From Arenibacter algicola (GTDB taxonomy: Bacteria > Bacteroidota > Bacteroidia > Flavobacteriales > Flavobacteriaceae): DNA of 64,000 nucleotides. A model generated the notes under the pieces. That model ran no database searches, was not told the DNA's origin, and saw nothing but the letters and a program-made list of their open reading frames with translations. Location of the stretch: positions 343,835 through 407,834 of the forward strand of contig NZ_JAHKPO010000018.1 of assembly GCF_018860365.1 (NCBI RefSeq). The letters run 5' to 3'. Positions 24,745 to 33,679 of this stretch are shown one piece after another; position 1 is the stretch's first letter, and each line of letters starts with the position of its first letter. The position numbers and the translations under genes are program-made.

Positions 24745-26466
24745 ATGAATACGACCGACGATTTTCAACAGTTCAAAGACTTAAACGAGGAACAATTACC
24801 CGTTGCCAAACATAAATTACATGATTGGACGCATTTTGCCGGACTATATGCCGCGGAACATGTTGCGGCGACAGAGTTCGTGATCGGAGCGACCTTTGTA
24901 GCCTTGGGAGCGAGAACAATGGACATCTTATTGGGGTTGTTGATCGGGAATATTTTAGCCGTTCTTAGTTGGACATTCATTACTTCCCCAATTGCTGTGG
25001 ATACCCGTTTAAGCCTTTACACCTATCTCAATAAGATTGCCGGGGATTCCATGACCAAACTCTACAATTGGGCCAATGTCATTATATTTTCGGTGATATC
25101 CGCAGCTATGGTTACGGTTTCCGCGACTGCAGTTAGATTTGCCTTTGATATCCCTGCCCAGCTTAATTGGTACCCCACCAACATGTGGTTTATTTTGATA
25201 GTGTTATGTGTAGGTATCGTAGTGGTATCCATTGCGCTTTACGGTTTTAATGCTGTTTCCGAATTTTCCGGCCTCTGTGCCCCGTGGTTGTTCGTAATGT
25301 TCACCAGCGGTGCCATGGTGCTTTTACCTGCTTTATCCTTGGACGTTTTGGATAAAACCTTACCCACTGGTTGGACCGATTTTATTAGCTTGGGCGATCA
25401 ATCTATATGGACGGGAACCGATAGCAACGGGGAACCGGGCATTGGATTGATAGAAGTTATCGGCTTTGCCTGGGCTGCGAATACCATTACACATTTTGGA
25501 CTTATAGATATGGCTCTATTACGTTTCGCCAAGAAAAAATCCTATGGTCTGGCTACCAGCACTGGAATGATGTTCGGGCATTATGTGGCTTGGATCGCTG
25601 CCGGTATTATGGGTGCCGGAACTGCGGTAATCTTGGGAAAAGCAATTGTAGAACTGGATCCAGGTGATGTTGCCTATTATGCCCTGGGTTGGTCCGGATT
25701 TGTCATTGTTATTGTTGCGGGGTGGACCACGGCCATTACAAATCTTTACCGGGCAGGTTTGGCTGCTCAGGCTATTTTCTATAACCATTCCCGAAAAAAA
25801 ACTACCATAGTGGTGGGATTGGTAACCATCGCCATTGCCTGCTTTCCTTTTGTATTTTCTCAAATACTTCCATTACTTACCTATGCAGGTCTGTTGGTGG
25901 TTCCGGTAGGGGCCATTGTATTTGCAGAACATCAAATCTTCCCTAGGATAGGATATACCCGTTATTGGTCTTCCTATCGTCAACTAACCTTTAGTACTCC
26001 CGCAGTGGCCTCATGGGGCTTAGGTTTGGTATTTGGTTTTGGGCTCAATGCACTTAATGTAATGTCCTTCTTTTACCTATTTATTCCCACTTGGATTTTC
26101 ACTATCTTAGTGTATACATTTTTAGCGGGCCGGTACGGTGCCAAGAATAAATATCCAGAAGCGGAACAACAGGAAAAAATACGCAACCAAGAAATTGCCA
26201 AGTTTCAAGAGCAACAGGCCAAAACAGAGGCCAAGCCTGTTGTAGTCATATCCATATTTTCCAAGGTACTTAAAACCATTGCGATTATCGCCCTAGTTAT
26301 TACCTTGGTTCTGGCCTGTGTGGTATTATTTGGCAGTGAAGATGAAAATATGTACCTGGAAAATCGGGAAATATTTTATAGATATGCATTTATTTGCACC
26401 ATCATTTATTTCGTGACGGCCTATTCGGCATTGCTACGTATAAAATCAAAAAAAGCAAAACTTTAA
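24745..26466 (+). CDS. NCS1-type (purine-cytosine permease-like) transporter
   Basis: A 573-residue inner-membrane protein with at least twelve hydrophobic helices. The first part (HDWTHFAGLYAAEHVAATEF, then ARTMDILLGLLIGNILAVLS) resembles the start of nucleobase:cation symporter-1 proteins. A charged linker (about 470-500, with EQQEKIRNQEIAKFQEQQAK) precedes two last helices. The stop codon overlaps the start of the dehydrogenase gene (TAATG), so the two are translated together. That pairing suggests the cargo is a sugar acid or polyol feeding the dehydrogenase rather than a nucleobase; this is inference. Confidence 0.75.
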   Translation: MNTTDDFQQFKDLNEEQLPVAKHKLHDWTHFAGLYAAEHVAATEFVIGATFVALGARTMDILLGLLIGNILAVLSWTFITSPIAVDTRLSLYTYLNKIAGDSMTKLYNWANVIIFSVISAAMVTVSATAVRFAFDIPAQLNWYPTNMWFILIVLCVGIVVVSIALYGFNAVSEFSGLCAPWLFVMFTSGAMVLLPALSLDVLDKTLPTGWTDFISLGDQSIWTGTDSNGEPGIGLIEVIGFAWAANTITHFGLIDMALLRFAKKKSYGLATSTGMMFGHYVAWIAAGIMGAGTAVILGKAIVELDPGDVAYYALGWSGFVIVIVAGWTTAITNLYRAGLAAQAIFYNHSRKKTTIVVGLVTIAIACFPFVFSQILPLLTYAGLLVVPVGAIVFAEHQIFPRIGYTRYWSSYRQLTFSTPAVASWGLGLVFGFGLNALNVMSFFYLFIPTWIFTILVYTFLAGRYGAKNKYPEAEQQEKIRNQEIAKFQEQQAKTEAKPVVVISIFSKVLKTIAIIALVITLVLACVVLFGSEDENMYLENREIFYRYAFICTIIYFVTAYSALLRIKSKKAKL

Positions 26467-27953
26467 TGAAAAATACTTTACTACTTAATCAAAAGAATTT
26501 GGCTCAGTTGGGCAATCGTATTCCAGTCCCCACTTATAATCGCGATGCACAAAAAGTAGGAATGGTCCATATTGGAGTAGGGGGTTTTCATAGAGCCCAT
26601 CAAGCTTATTATACGCATAAACTTATGGAAGGTTTCAGTGCCAGTGGGTGGAGTATTTGCGGAGTTGGTTTAAGAGAAGGGGATCGGAAAATACATGACG
26701 TACTTAATAAACAAGACGGACTTTACACCCTTATCGTAAAGCATCCCGATGGCAAGATAGAACCTCAAATCATAGGTTCCATAATCGATTTTAAACTGGG
26801 GGTGGATGAAGCCGAGAGCGTTCTGGAAATTATGGCAAGTCCCGATACAAAAATTGTCTCCCTTACCATTACCGAAGGAGGTTATAATTTTAACCCTACC
26901 ACTGGAGAATTTGATTTTGGCAATCCCGACATACAACATGAATTGAAACATCCCGATAGCCCTAAAACCGTATATGGCTATTTAACGGCCGCTTTAAAAA
27001 AGCGTCGTGATGCAGGGTTAGCAGCCTTCACCATTATGTCTTGCGATAATATTCAGCACAACGGGGATGTTGCACAAAAGATGTTGTTGACGTTTGCGCG
27101 CAAACAAGATATGACCTTGGCGGAATGGATTGAAAAAGAAGTGTGCTTTCCGAATAGTATGGTAGACCGTATAACCCCAGTTACCAGTCAATCGGAGATT
27201 GAATATTTAGAGAAAACCTATGGTATAAAGGATGAGTGGCCGGTAACCTGCGAGCCTTTTATACAATGGGTAATTGAAGATAAATTTTCGAATGGGCGAC
27301 CTGATTTCGAAAAGGTAGGGGTGCAATTCGTGCCAGATGTGAAACCATATGAGGAAATGAAACTCCGCCTATTGAATGCTGGCCATTCCGTACTGGGTAT
27401 TTTGGGCGCTATTCACGGACATAAAACCATTAATGCCTGTATGGAAGACGAAACTTTCGTTACCTACTTAAGGGCATTTATGGATAAAGAAGTAAGTCCT
27501 GTATTGGGTGAAGTGAAAGGTATTGATCTCAATAAATACAAAGACAGTTTGCAGGAACGCTTTGCCAACCCCAATATAAAGGACAGTGTTAGCCGTATTT
27601 GTTCGGAAAGCTCAGCCAAATTACCAAAATTTATGATCCCGACCCTTCAGGATAATTTGATGGGTAAGGGAAGCATCAAGTTCGCCACCTTGGTGATTGC
27701 CGCCTGGTGTTACTATAGTGATAAGGGGATGGATAAAAATGGACAACCCCTCGAGATAATAGACGCTATGAGTGTCCAGCTACAACAGGCTGCCCAACAG
27801 ACCCAAACTGACCCGCTTGCCTTTATACGGCAGGAATCCCTTTTTGGTGATCTGGTCCAGAACAAGCAATTCGCTGAGCTCTATGCGGAAATGATACAGA
27901 AAATCTATGAAAATGGCAATATTAAAAAGTTGATGCAAAATGTTCTAGTCTAG
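26466..27953 (+). CDS. Mannitol dehydrogenase-family oxidoreductase (fructuronate reductase-like)
   Basis: A 495-residue polyol-specific long-chain dehydrogenase. The start is ATG at 26466, one base inside the permease stop; a longer frame from 26394 lies within the permease gene. The NAD-binding start is KVGMVHIGVGGFHRAHQAYY; VSLTITEGGYNFN follows, and the catalytic signature is MKLRLLNAGHSVLG (Lys, Asn, His). Length fits mannitol 2-dehydrogenase, D-mannonate oxidoreductase (UxuB) and tagaturonate-type enzymes. Which of these cannot be told by eye; no uronate isomerase or mannonate dehydratase lies nearby. Confidence 0.9.
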   Translation: MKNTLLLNQKNLAQLGNRIPVPTYNRDAQKVGMVHIGVGGFHRAHQAYYTHKLMEGFSASGWSICGVGLREGDRKIHDVLNKQDGLYTLIVKHPDGKIEPQIIGSIIDFKLGVDEAESVLEIMASPDTKIVSLTITEGGYNFNPTTGEFDFGNPDIQHELKHPDSPKTVYGYLTAALKKRRDAGLAAFTIMSCDNIQHNGDVAQKMLLTFARKQDMTLAEWIEKEVCFPNSMVDRITPVTSQSEIEYLEKTYGIKDEWPVTCEPFIQWVIEDKFSNGRPDFEKVGVQFVPDVKPYEEMKLRLLNAGHSVLGILGAIHGHKTINACMEDETFVTYLRAFMDKEVSPVLGEVKGIDLNKYKDSLQERFANPNIKDSVSRICSESSAKLPKFMIPTLQDNLMGKGSIKFATLVIAAWCYYSDKGMDKNGQPLEIIDAMSVQLQQAAQQTQTDPLAFIRQESLFGDLVQNKQFAELYAEMIQKIYENGNIKKLMQNVLV

Positions 27954-28441
27954 TATTCCTTTTAGGGCGTATAATAAATTATTCTTTAGTCATTTCATGT
28001 TGTCGATTTTGAGGCATTGGCAAGCCTTCAGAGAATTCTGTTTGTTAATTATTATTTCTTCACCTCAAAGACATGTTTATAATCTTTTTGATGGCAGATG
28101 TACCCATGGACAATAATCAGTTCTGTATTGGGTAATTAATCCCTGGTCAAAGTAGTTTATCCACTATTGGATAAGGCTAGGATATGGGCAAGGTTACAGA
28201 GTCATATTTTATCAAAAAATGCCTTCGACTATAATTCTTAATACGCTAGGAGGTTAAAAACTGATAGCGCCATTTTTAAGTTTTATTAATACGGTAGAGC
28301 TTATTAAATTATAATATTAAGCAATCTAAAAATGTAATATGCATAATATTGATGTGTGAAAAAATGGTTATCTGTTATTCTGAGCTCCAAAGTTTTTTCA
28401 ACTTTATTTTTTGGTTAAGTTTAACAGCTAATCTTATATTC
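27954..28441. other. Intergenic region between loci 1 and 2
   Basis: 488 bp, very AT-rich, with no convincing gene, repeat or terminator. A reading frame entering the sigma gene from 28349 is rejected because the sigma homology begins after the ATG at 28442. Confidence 0.5.
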
Positions 28442-29023
28442 ATGCCCCCGAAAAATGAAAATATTATAAGCGAATCCAATTATTTCTTGAACATTAACAA
28501 CGACAGTGAATTTGATATTATTTTCAAATTATACTATCCAAGACTTTTGCTCATTGCGAATAATTATGTTGCTAGCATGGAAGAGGCAGAAGAAATAGTT
28601 CAAGAAGTTTTTATAAAACTCTGGAAGAATAGATCGAGCATTGATATTAAAACAAATAATATTAATGGCTACCTTTTTAGGATGGTAAAAAATGGTTGTC
28701 TCGATTTTTTGAGAAAGAGCAAGAGGAAACTGGATTTACATGGCTCCCATCAACAAATAGAGGATGCGCTAAACTACGAAGCACTATCCGATAATGATGC
28801 TTCAGAAATAATAGTAGATGAATTGGCGGAACAAATTAGGTATGCTATAGATCTTCTTCCTGAAAAATGTAAAGATGTTTTTGTAAAAAGCAGGATTGAC
28901 GGTTTGGCTCACAAAGATATATCGGAGAAACTTCACATTTCTGTAAAAACGGTAGAGAACCACATAGGGCGAGCAATAAAACATATGCGCTTTCATTTAC
29001 AGGAATATTTAAATTTATTTTAA
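28442..29023 (+). CDS. ECF sigma factor of SusC/SusD locus 2
   Basis: A 193-residue sigma factor from ATG at 28442; the longer frame from 28349 adds a hydrophobic stretch foreign to the family. Region 2 runs from FDIIFKLYYPRLLLIANNYV to GYLFRMVKNGCLDFLRKSKR; region 4 is IDLLPEKCKDVFVKSRIDGL to ISVKTVENHIGRAIKHMR. It is followed after 66 bp by fecR in the same direction, the usual order for SusC-linked trans-envelope signalling, and should drive susC2-susD2. Confidence 0.92.
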   Translation: MPPKNENIISESNYFLNINNDSEFDIIFKLYYPRLLLIANNYVASMEEAEEIVQEVFIKLWKNRSSIDIKTNNINGYLFRMVKNGCLDFLRKSKRKLDLHGSHQQIEDALNYEALSDNDASEIIVDELAEQIRYAIDLLPEKCKDVFVKSRIDGLAHKDISEKLHISVKTVENHIGRAIKHMRFHLQEYLNLF

Positions 29024-29089
29024 AAAAATCACATTTCGCTTGGGGGGTAGTTAGATTTATGTCGTCTTTATTATAAAGACATTATCTAA

Positions 29090-30061
29090 ATGCAAGAAGA
29101 TTTACTTCAAAAATACCTTGAAAACAAACTGGGCCCAGAAGAGAAAGAGCTTGTGTTTCGTTGGATAAAAAAGGATGGTGAGAATCAGAAGAAGTTCAAT
29201 GTACTAAAAGCTAAACATGTTGCCGGTGCTTTAAAGAACATTTCCGATGAAGAGCCAGTATCTGCTTTCAACATATTCCAAAAGAAACGAAATCTAAATA
29301 GGCTTTACCATTCCCTTGCCTATGCCGCAATTGTTGTTCTATTAATTTCCGTCAGTTTTACTTTTTATAAGGATCACTACAACTTCCAACAAAATAATTC
29401 ATCCAACGCAAATCAGGATATTCTAATTGCCCAATCAGAAAATGGGGCTAAAAAGAAGGTTATACTTCCCGATGGTAGTACTGTAATATTAAATATTGAT
29501 AGCTATCTAGAATATCCAATAAATTTTAAAAAGGAAACTAGGGAAGTTTCCCTTGTTGGGGAAGCAATATTTGATATAGTCCACGATTCCCTGAGACCAT
29601 TTATAGTGATGACAGAACATTACGATGTTAAAGTTTTGGGTACCACTTTTAATGTAAAGTCATATCCCAATGATACGCAAACGGAAACCACCCTTATTAC
29701 TGGAAAAGTTGAGCTGGTAAGGGAAAAAGAAGAACCTATTATTCTTGCACCTTCTCAGCAGGCAGTGTTTAACAAAGCAAAAAACAAAATGAAAATCGGA
29801 AAAGTAATTTCCGAGGATGTAGTTGCTTGGCAAAAAGGAACCCTTGTATTTAAAAACACTCCCATGCAACAGGTTGCTCTGGATTTGGAGAGAAATCACA
29901 ATAAAAAAATAATTATCAAATCATCTAAATTATTAAAATATGAATACACAGGAACATTGGACAACTTGAGCTTAGAGGAATCCCTTCAATTATTAAAGGT
30001 GTCCTCACCCATTGAATTTAAAATATTAAAAAATGAAATTATACTGAATATGAAAGAATAA
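29090..30061 (+). CDS. FecR-family anti-sigma factor (locus 2)
   Basis: A 323-residue FecR protein. The N-terminal cytoplasmic part begins MQEDLLQKYLENKLGPEEKE; the membrane helix is at about 75-95 (LAYAAIVVLLISVSFTFY). The periplasmic FecR domain contains KKKVILPDGSTVILN, EAIFDIVHD and VKVLGTTFNVKSYP; the C-terminal DUF4974 domain is at about 250-320. It transmits the SusC2 STN signal to the sigma factor encoded 66 bp upstream. The stop codon runs straight into the A tract of the minus-strand terminator element. Confidence 0.92.
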   Translation: MQEDLLQKYLENKLGPEEKELVFRWIKKDGENQKKFNVLKAKHVAGALKNISDEEPVSAFNIFQKKRNLNRLYHSLAYAAIVVLLISVSFTFYKDHYNFQQNNSSNANQDILIAQSENGAKKKVILPDGSTVILNIDSYLEYPINFKKETREVSLVGEAIFDIVHDSLRPFIVMTEHYDVKVLGTTFNVKSYPNDTQTETTLITGKVELVREKEEPIILAPSQQAVFNKAKNKMKIGKVISEDVVAWQKGTLVFKNTPMQQVALDLERNHNKKIIIKSSKLLKYEYTGTLDNLSLEESLQLLKVSSPIEFKILKNEIILNMKE

Positions 30062-30131
30062 AAAAAAGAGGATGTTCCCGCATCCCCTTTTATAATATCA
30101 ATCAATAAAATTATTGACTAATATCCAAACA
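30060..30131 (-). ncRNA. Candidate antisense RNA with intrinsic terminator, upstream of susC2
   Basis: The hairpin arms are 30091-30081 and 30074-30064 with a 6-nt loop, followed on the minus strand by eight T (30067-30060). The single plus-strand A-C mismatch (30069/30086) becomes a G-U pair in minus-strand RNA. TAATTTTG (30142 to 30135) matches TAnnTTTG on the minus strand, giving an RNA of about 70 nt. Here four T also follow on the plus strand, so the hairpin could additionally attenuate transcription from fecR into susC2. Confidence 0.5.
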
Positions 30132-30141
30132 TTTCAAAATT

Positions 30142-33100
30142 ATGAAAAAAAGCGAACAAAATGTGTTTTCGCTTAGAAAACAATTTCTAAGAATTATGAA
30201 GGTCTACGTAGTTTTAGTATGCATTAGTCTGGCAAAGTTATTTGCCTCAAATGCGAACGCACAGACCATTACTTTAAAAGAAAAGGACACGGAACTAAGA
30301 AATATTCTAAATAGAATAGAATCCGAAAGTGCTTATCATTTCTTTTACAATAATAGTTTGATCAATGTTTCCGAGAAAACGAGTATTAATGTTGAAAAAC
30401 AGGAAATTAACTATGTACTTACCCAGCTATTATCCGAAACGGAAATAAATTTTAAGATTTTTAAAAATCAAATTGTATTATTCCCTAAAAATGACCCTTC
30501 CCAATTAGGTTTTTTGAAAAAATTGGAGGATCTGGAAAAACAGGGTGATTATTCGGATAATAAAAATGCTTCCCAAATTGTTGAAACAATTCAAAATCTC
30601 ATTACCGGTTCCGTAACCGATGAACAGGGCGAGCCTTTGCCAGGGGTCTCAATTGTAATTCAGGGAACTACAACTGGCGTACAAACCGATTTTGATGGTA
30701 ATTACCAAATTACCGCAAATAATGGTGATGTACTGGTGTTTTCATACCTAGGAATGGATACTCAAACTGTTGTGGTTGGTGCAGAGAAGACCTTGAACAT
30801 AGTTCTCAAAGAAAACTCAACCCAGCTGAATGAAGTTGTTGTAGTGGCCTATGGTACTTCTAGGAAAGAGGCAATAACAGGTTCTATCTCTTCAATTGCT
30901 TCAGAAAATATTGAGAAGAGAAGTATTACCAATATATCCAATGTTATAGAAGGCTCCTCACCTGGTGTTATAGTAACGGCCCCATTAGGCCAGCCAGGTT
31001 CGGGACAAAGTATCCGTGTCCGGGGATTTGGATCTTATGGATCGTCCAACGATGTTTTGTACGTGGTAGACGGAATTCCAATCAACGGTGACCTTAGTAG
31101 TTTAAATCCTGCCGATATAGAAAGTGTTAACATCTTAAAAGATGCAGGTTCAACAGCTTTATACGGTAACAAGGCTGCAAATGGAGTAGTATTGGTTACT
31201 ACCAAAAGCGGTAAAAGCAAGGACGGACAGCTTAGGGTAAATATTTCCAGTTCAGTAATTAATAGGGGCACTAAAGAGTACGATAGATTGGGGCCTGCAG
31301 ATTTTTATGAAGCTTATTGGGCCGCAAGACGTAATGCAATTGCAGTACCAGGGGTTGCCACCAACGAGGAAGTCGCGGCAGCAAACCTAGCGACGGCAGT
31401 TGGTATTTATGATGATCTGCTAAAGAACCCTTTTAATGTTCCCAACGATCAAATTGTAGGTGTGGATGGAAAAATAAATCCAAATGCAACATTGTTATAT
31501 CCTGATGATCTGGACTGGGTAGGTGCATTGACCAGAACAGGAATTAGACGTACTGCCGACTTGAGCTTTAATAGCAAATCTGAGAAGAGCGACTTGTATG
31601 GCTCGTTGGGATATCTTGATGAAGAGGGGTATTTGATCAATTCTGATTTTAATAGAATTACGGGAAGGGTCAAGGGTAGTTTTAATGCAACTTCTTGGTT
31701 ACAGACGGGAATTAATTTATCGGGAACGCTTTCAAAAGCAAATCAGGCCCAAACTGCAGTTTCGGGAAGCACCATTAATCCATTTAGGTTTACCCGTAAT
31801 ATGGGATCCATTTATCCCATCTACCAACATGATCCTGTTACCGGCGATTTTGTGCTAGATGATAGTGGCGAAAGAGTTTTGGATCTGGTAAGGGGCCCTG
31901 GGGCAAGTAGTGCTAGGCATATTCTATATGAAATTGAAAATGACACCCACTTGGAAGAAAGAAATAGGCTGGATGGCAAAATGTTTGCTAAAATACAGTT
32001 GGCAAAGGGATTGTCCTTTACCAATAACATGTCCTACGAGACAGAGAATTTCTATGCCAGTGATTATTTAAACGCAGAAATAGGGGATGCGGCACCTAGT
32101 GGTGAGGCAGCAAGAACATATATACGTACTACAACAGCTGCGTTCAACCAATTGTTGAATTATGATTTTGATCTAAACTCCATCCATTCTTTTGATTTAA
32201 TGGCGGGGCATGAAACTCAGGATTTTAAAAGGACTTATTTATATGCCAACATGAGCACAGAAATTTTCCAGGGGAATCAGGAACTGGCAAACTTTGTATC
32301 TCCAAATGGTACTACATCATATATAGACGAAGTAAAAGAGGATAGTTACTTCGGAAGAGTAGGTTACAATTATGATTACAAATACTTTCTAAGTGGATCT
32401 GTTCGTACGGATGGAAATTCCAAATTTGCGGATGGTAACAAATGGGGTGTTTTTTATTCATTGGGAGGTTCCTGGAGCATTCACCGCGAAAAGTTCTTGG
32501 AAAATGCAAGTTGGATCAACAATTTAAAGCTAAGGGCATCTCAAGGGGAGTTGGGGAATGCCAATTTGGGAGCTGGTGTATACTACCCCTATCTTCCTCT
32601 TTTAGGACTGGGGTACAACAATCAAAATGAGGCTGGAGTTTTGACATCCTCATTGGGTTCACCAGATTTAAAATGGGAAAAATCGGTACATACCGATGTT
32701 GCTTTGGAATTTAGCCTTTTCAATCGCTTAAGGGGATCTGTGGAGTATTTTAAAAAATTATCCAAAGATTTAATTTTTGCAGTTCCTTTGCCCTTATCTG
32801 CCGGAGGAATAGTCTTTGGCGATAGCCAACTTCAAAATGTGGGTGAGCTATATAACAAGGGGATCGAAATGTCCTTGACCTATGACATTATCCAAAAGGA
32901 AGATTTTGGATGGTCTGCTACCATAAACGCTTCTACCATTCAAAACGAAATCACAAAATTACCTGAAGGACAAGAAACCATTTTAACGGATGACAACAAA
33001 AGACTTGAAGTTGGCAGAAGTCTATTTGATTATTATCTAAGGGATTGGTACGGCGTAGATCCTGCTGATGGGTCTGGCTTGTATATTGCAAATGATCCTA

Positions 33101-33669
33101 CGGCCAGTGATGTTAGAGTAGTGGATGGCGTTTCTGTAACTCCATTTGCCAATAACGCAAAAGAGGTCTATGCAGGTTCTGTTTTACCTGATGTTTATGG
33201 GTCTATCAATTCTAACTTTAGATACAAGAACTTTAATTTCGATTTCTTGTTTACCTATCAAATCGGGGGAAATAACCTGGACAACAACTATGGTGATTTA
33301 ATGGCTACAGGTACCTATGGTGCTGCCCTTCATACCGACATACTAAATCGTTGGCAACAACCTGGGGATATTACCGATGTTCCAAGGGCAGATGCTACCA
33401 TGGATGCACAATGGCAACAAACTTCGGATAGATTTCTTATAGATGCATCTTATTTGAGTTTAAGACAACTAAATGCCTCATATAACCTATCGGACGAACT
33501 GGTTCAAAAAATAGGGGTGTCAAGTATAAGGTTCTTTGCCAACGCAGAGAATGTATTTAATCTAAACGCTCGAAAAGGCTTTAATCAACAGCAAGATTAT
33601 AGCGGAAACACCTCCAATGTGTACATTCCTGCTAAGTCATTTTCTTTTGGGCTAAACATAACCTTATAA
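30142..33669 (+). CDS. SusC-family TonB-dependent outer-membrane transporter with STN domain (SusC2)
   Basis: A 1175-residue transporter. Order: signal sequence (about 18-46, ending FASNANAQ); STN domain (about 48-125, ITLKEKDTELRNILNRIESE); carboxypeptidase-regulatory-like domain (about 153-230, ITGSVTDEQGEPLPGVSIVI); TonB-box region LNEVVVVAYGTSRKE; plug with IRVRGFGSYGSSNDVLYVVD and LKDAGSTALYGNKAANGV; barrel ending in KSFSFGLNITL. It works with SusD2, encoded 10 bp downstream. The STN domain fits the upstream sigma/FecR pair. Substrate unknown; the locus adds a peptidase and a sulfatase. Confidence 0.95.
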   Translation: MKKSEQNVFSLRKQFLRIMKVYVVLVCISLAKLFASNANAQTITLKEKDTELRNILNRIESESAYHFFYNNSLINVSEKTSINVEKQEINYVLTQLLSETEINFKIFKNQIVLFPKNDPSQLGFLKKLEDLEKQGDYSDNKNASQIVETIQNLITGSVTDEQGEPLPGVSIVIQGTTTGVQTDFDGNYQITANNGDVLVFSYLGMDTQTVVVGAEKTLNIVLKENSTQLNEVVVVAYGTSRKEAITGSISSIASENIEKRSITNISNVIEGSSPGVIVTAPLGQPGSGQSIRVRGFGSYGSSNDVLYVVDGIPINGDLSSLNPADIESVNILKDAGSTALYGNKAANGVVLVTTKSGKSKDGQLRVNISSSVINRGTKEYDRLGPADFYEAYWAARRNAIAVPGVATNEEVAAANLATAVGIYDDLLKNPFNVPNDQIVGVDGKINPNATLLYPDDLDWVGALTRTGIRRTADLSFNSKSEKSDLYGSLGYLDEEGYLINSDFNRITGRVKGSFNATSWLQTGINLSGTLSKANQAQTAVSGSTINPFRFTRNMGSIYPIYQHDPVTGDFVLDDSGERVLDLVRGPGASSARHILYEIENDTHLEERNRLDGKMFAKIQLAKGLSFTNNMSYETENFYASDYLNAEIGDAAPSGEAARTYIRTTTAAFNQLLNYDFDLNSIHSFDLMAGHETQDFKRTYLYANMSTEIFQGNQELANFVSPNGTTSYIDEVKEDSYFGRVGYNYDYKYFLSGSVRTDGNSKFADGNKWGVFYSLGGSWSIHREKFLENASWINNLKLRASQGELGNANLGAGVYYPYLPLLGLGYNNQNEAGVLTSSLGSPDLKWEKSVHTDVALEFSLFNRLRGSVEYFKKLSKDLIFAVPLPLSAGGIVFGDSQLQNVGELYNKGIEMSLTYDIIQKEDFGWSATINASTIQNEITKLPEGQETILTDDNKRLEVGRSLFDYYLRDWYGVDPADGSGLYIANDPTASDVRVVDGVSVTPFANNAKEVYAGSVLPDVYGSINSNFRYKNFNFDFLFTYQIGGNNLDNNYGDLMATGTYGAALHTDILNRWQQPGDITDVPRADATMDAQWQQTSDRFLIDASYLSLRQLNASYNLSDELVQKIGVSSIRFFANAENVFNLNARKGFNQQQDYSGNTSNVYIPAKSFSFGLNITL

Positions 33670-33679
33670 AAAAATAAAA

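Noticed and set aside
26394..26465. Longer start for the mannitol dehydrogenase-family gene
   Set aside because: It lies within the permease gene; the ATG at 26466 in the TAATG overlap fits the family N-terminus.
28349..28441. Upstream extension of the locus 2 sigma factor
   Set aside because: Adds a hydrophobic stretch absent from ECF sigma factors; homology starts after the ATG at 28442.
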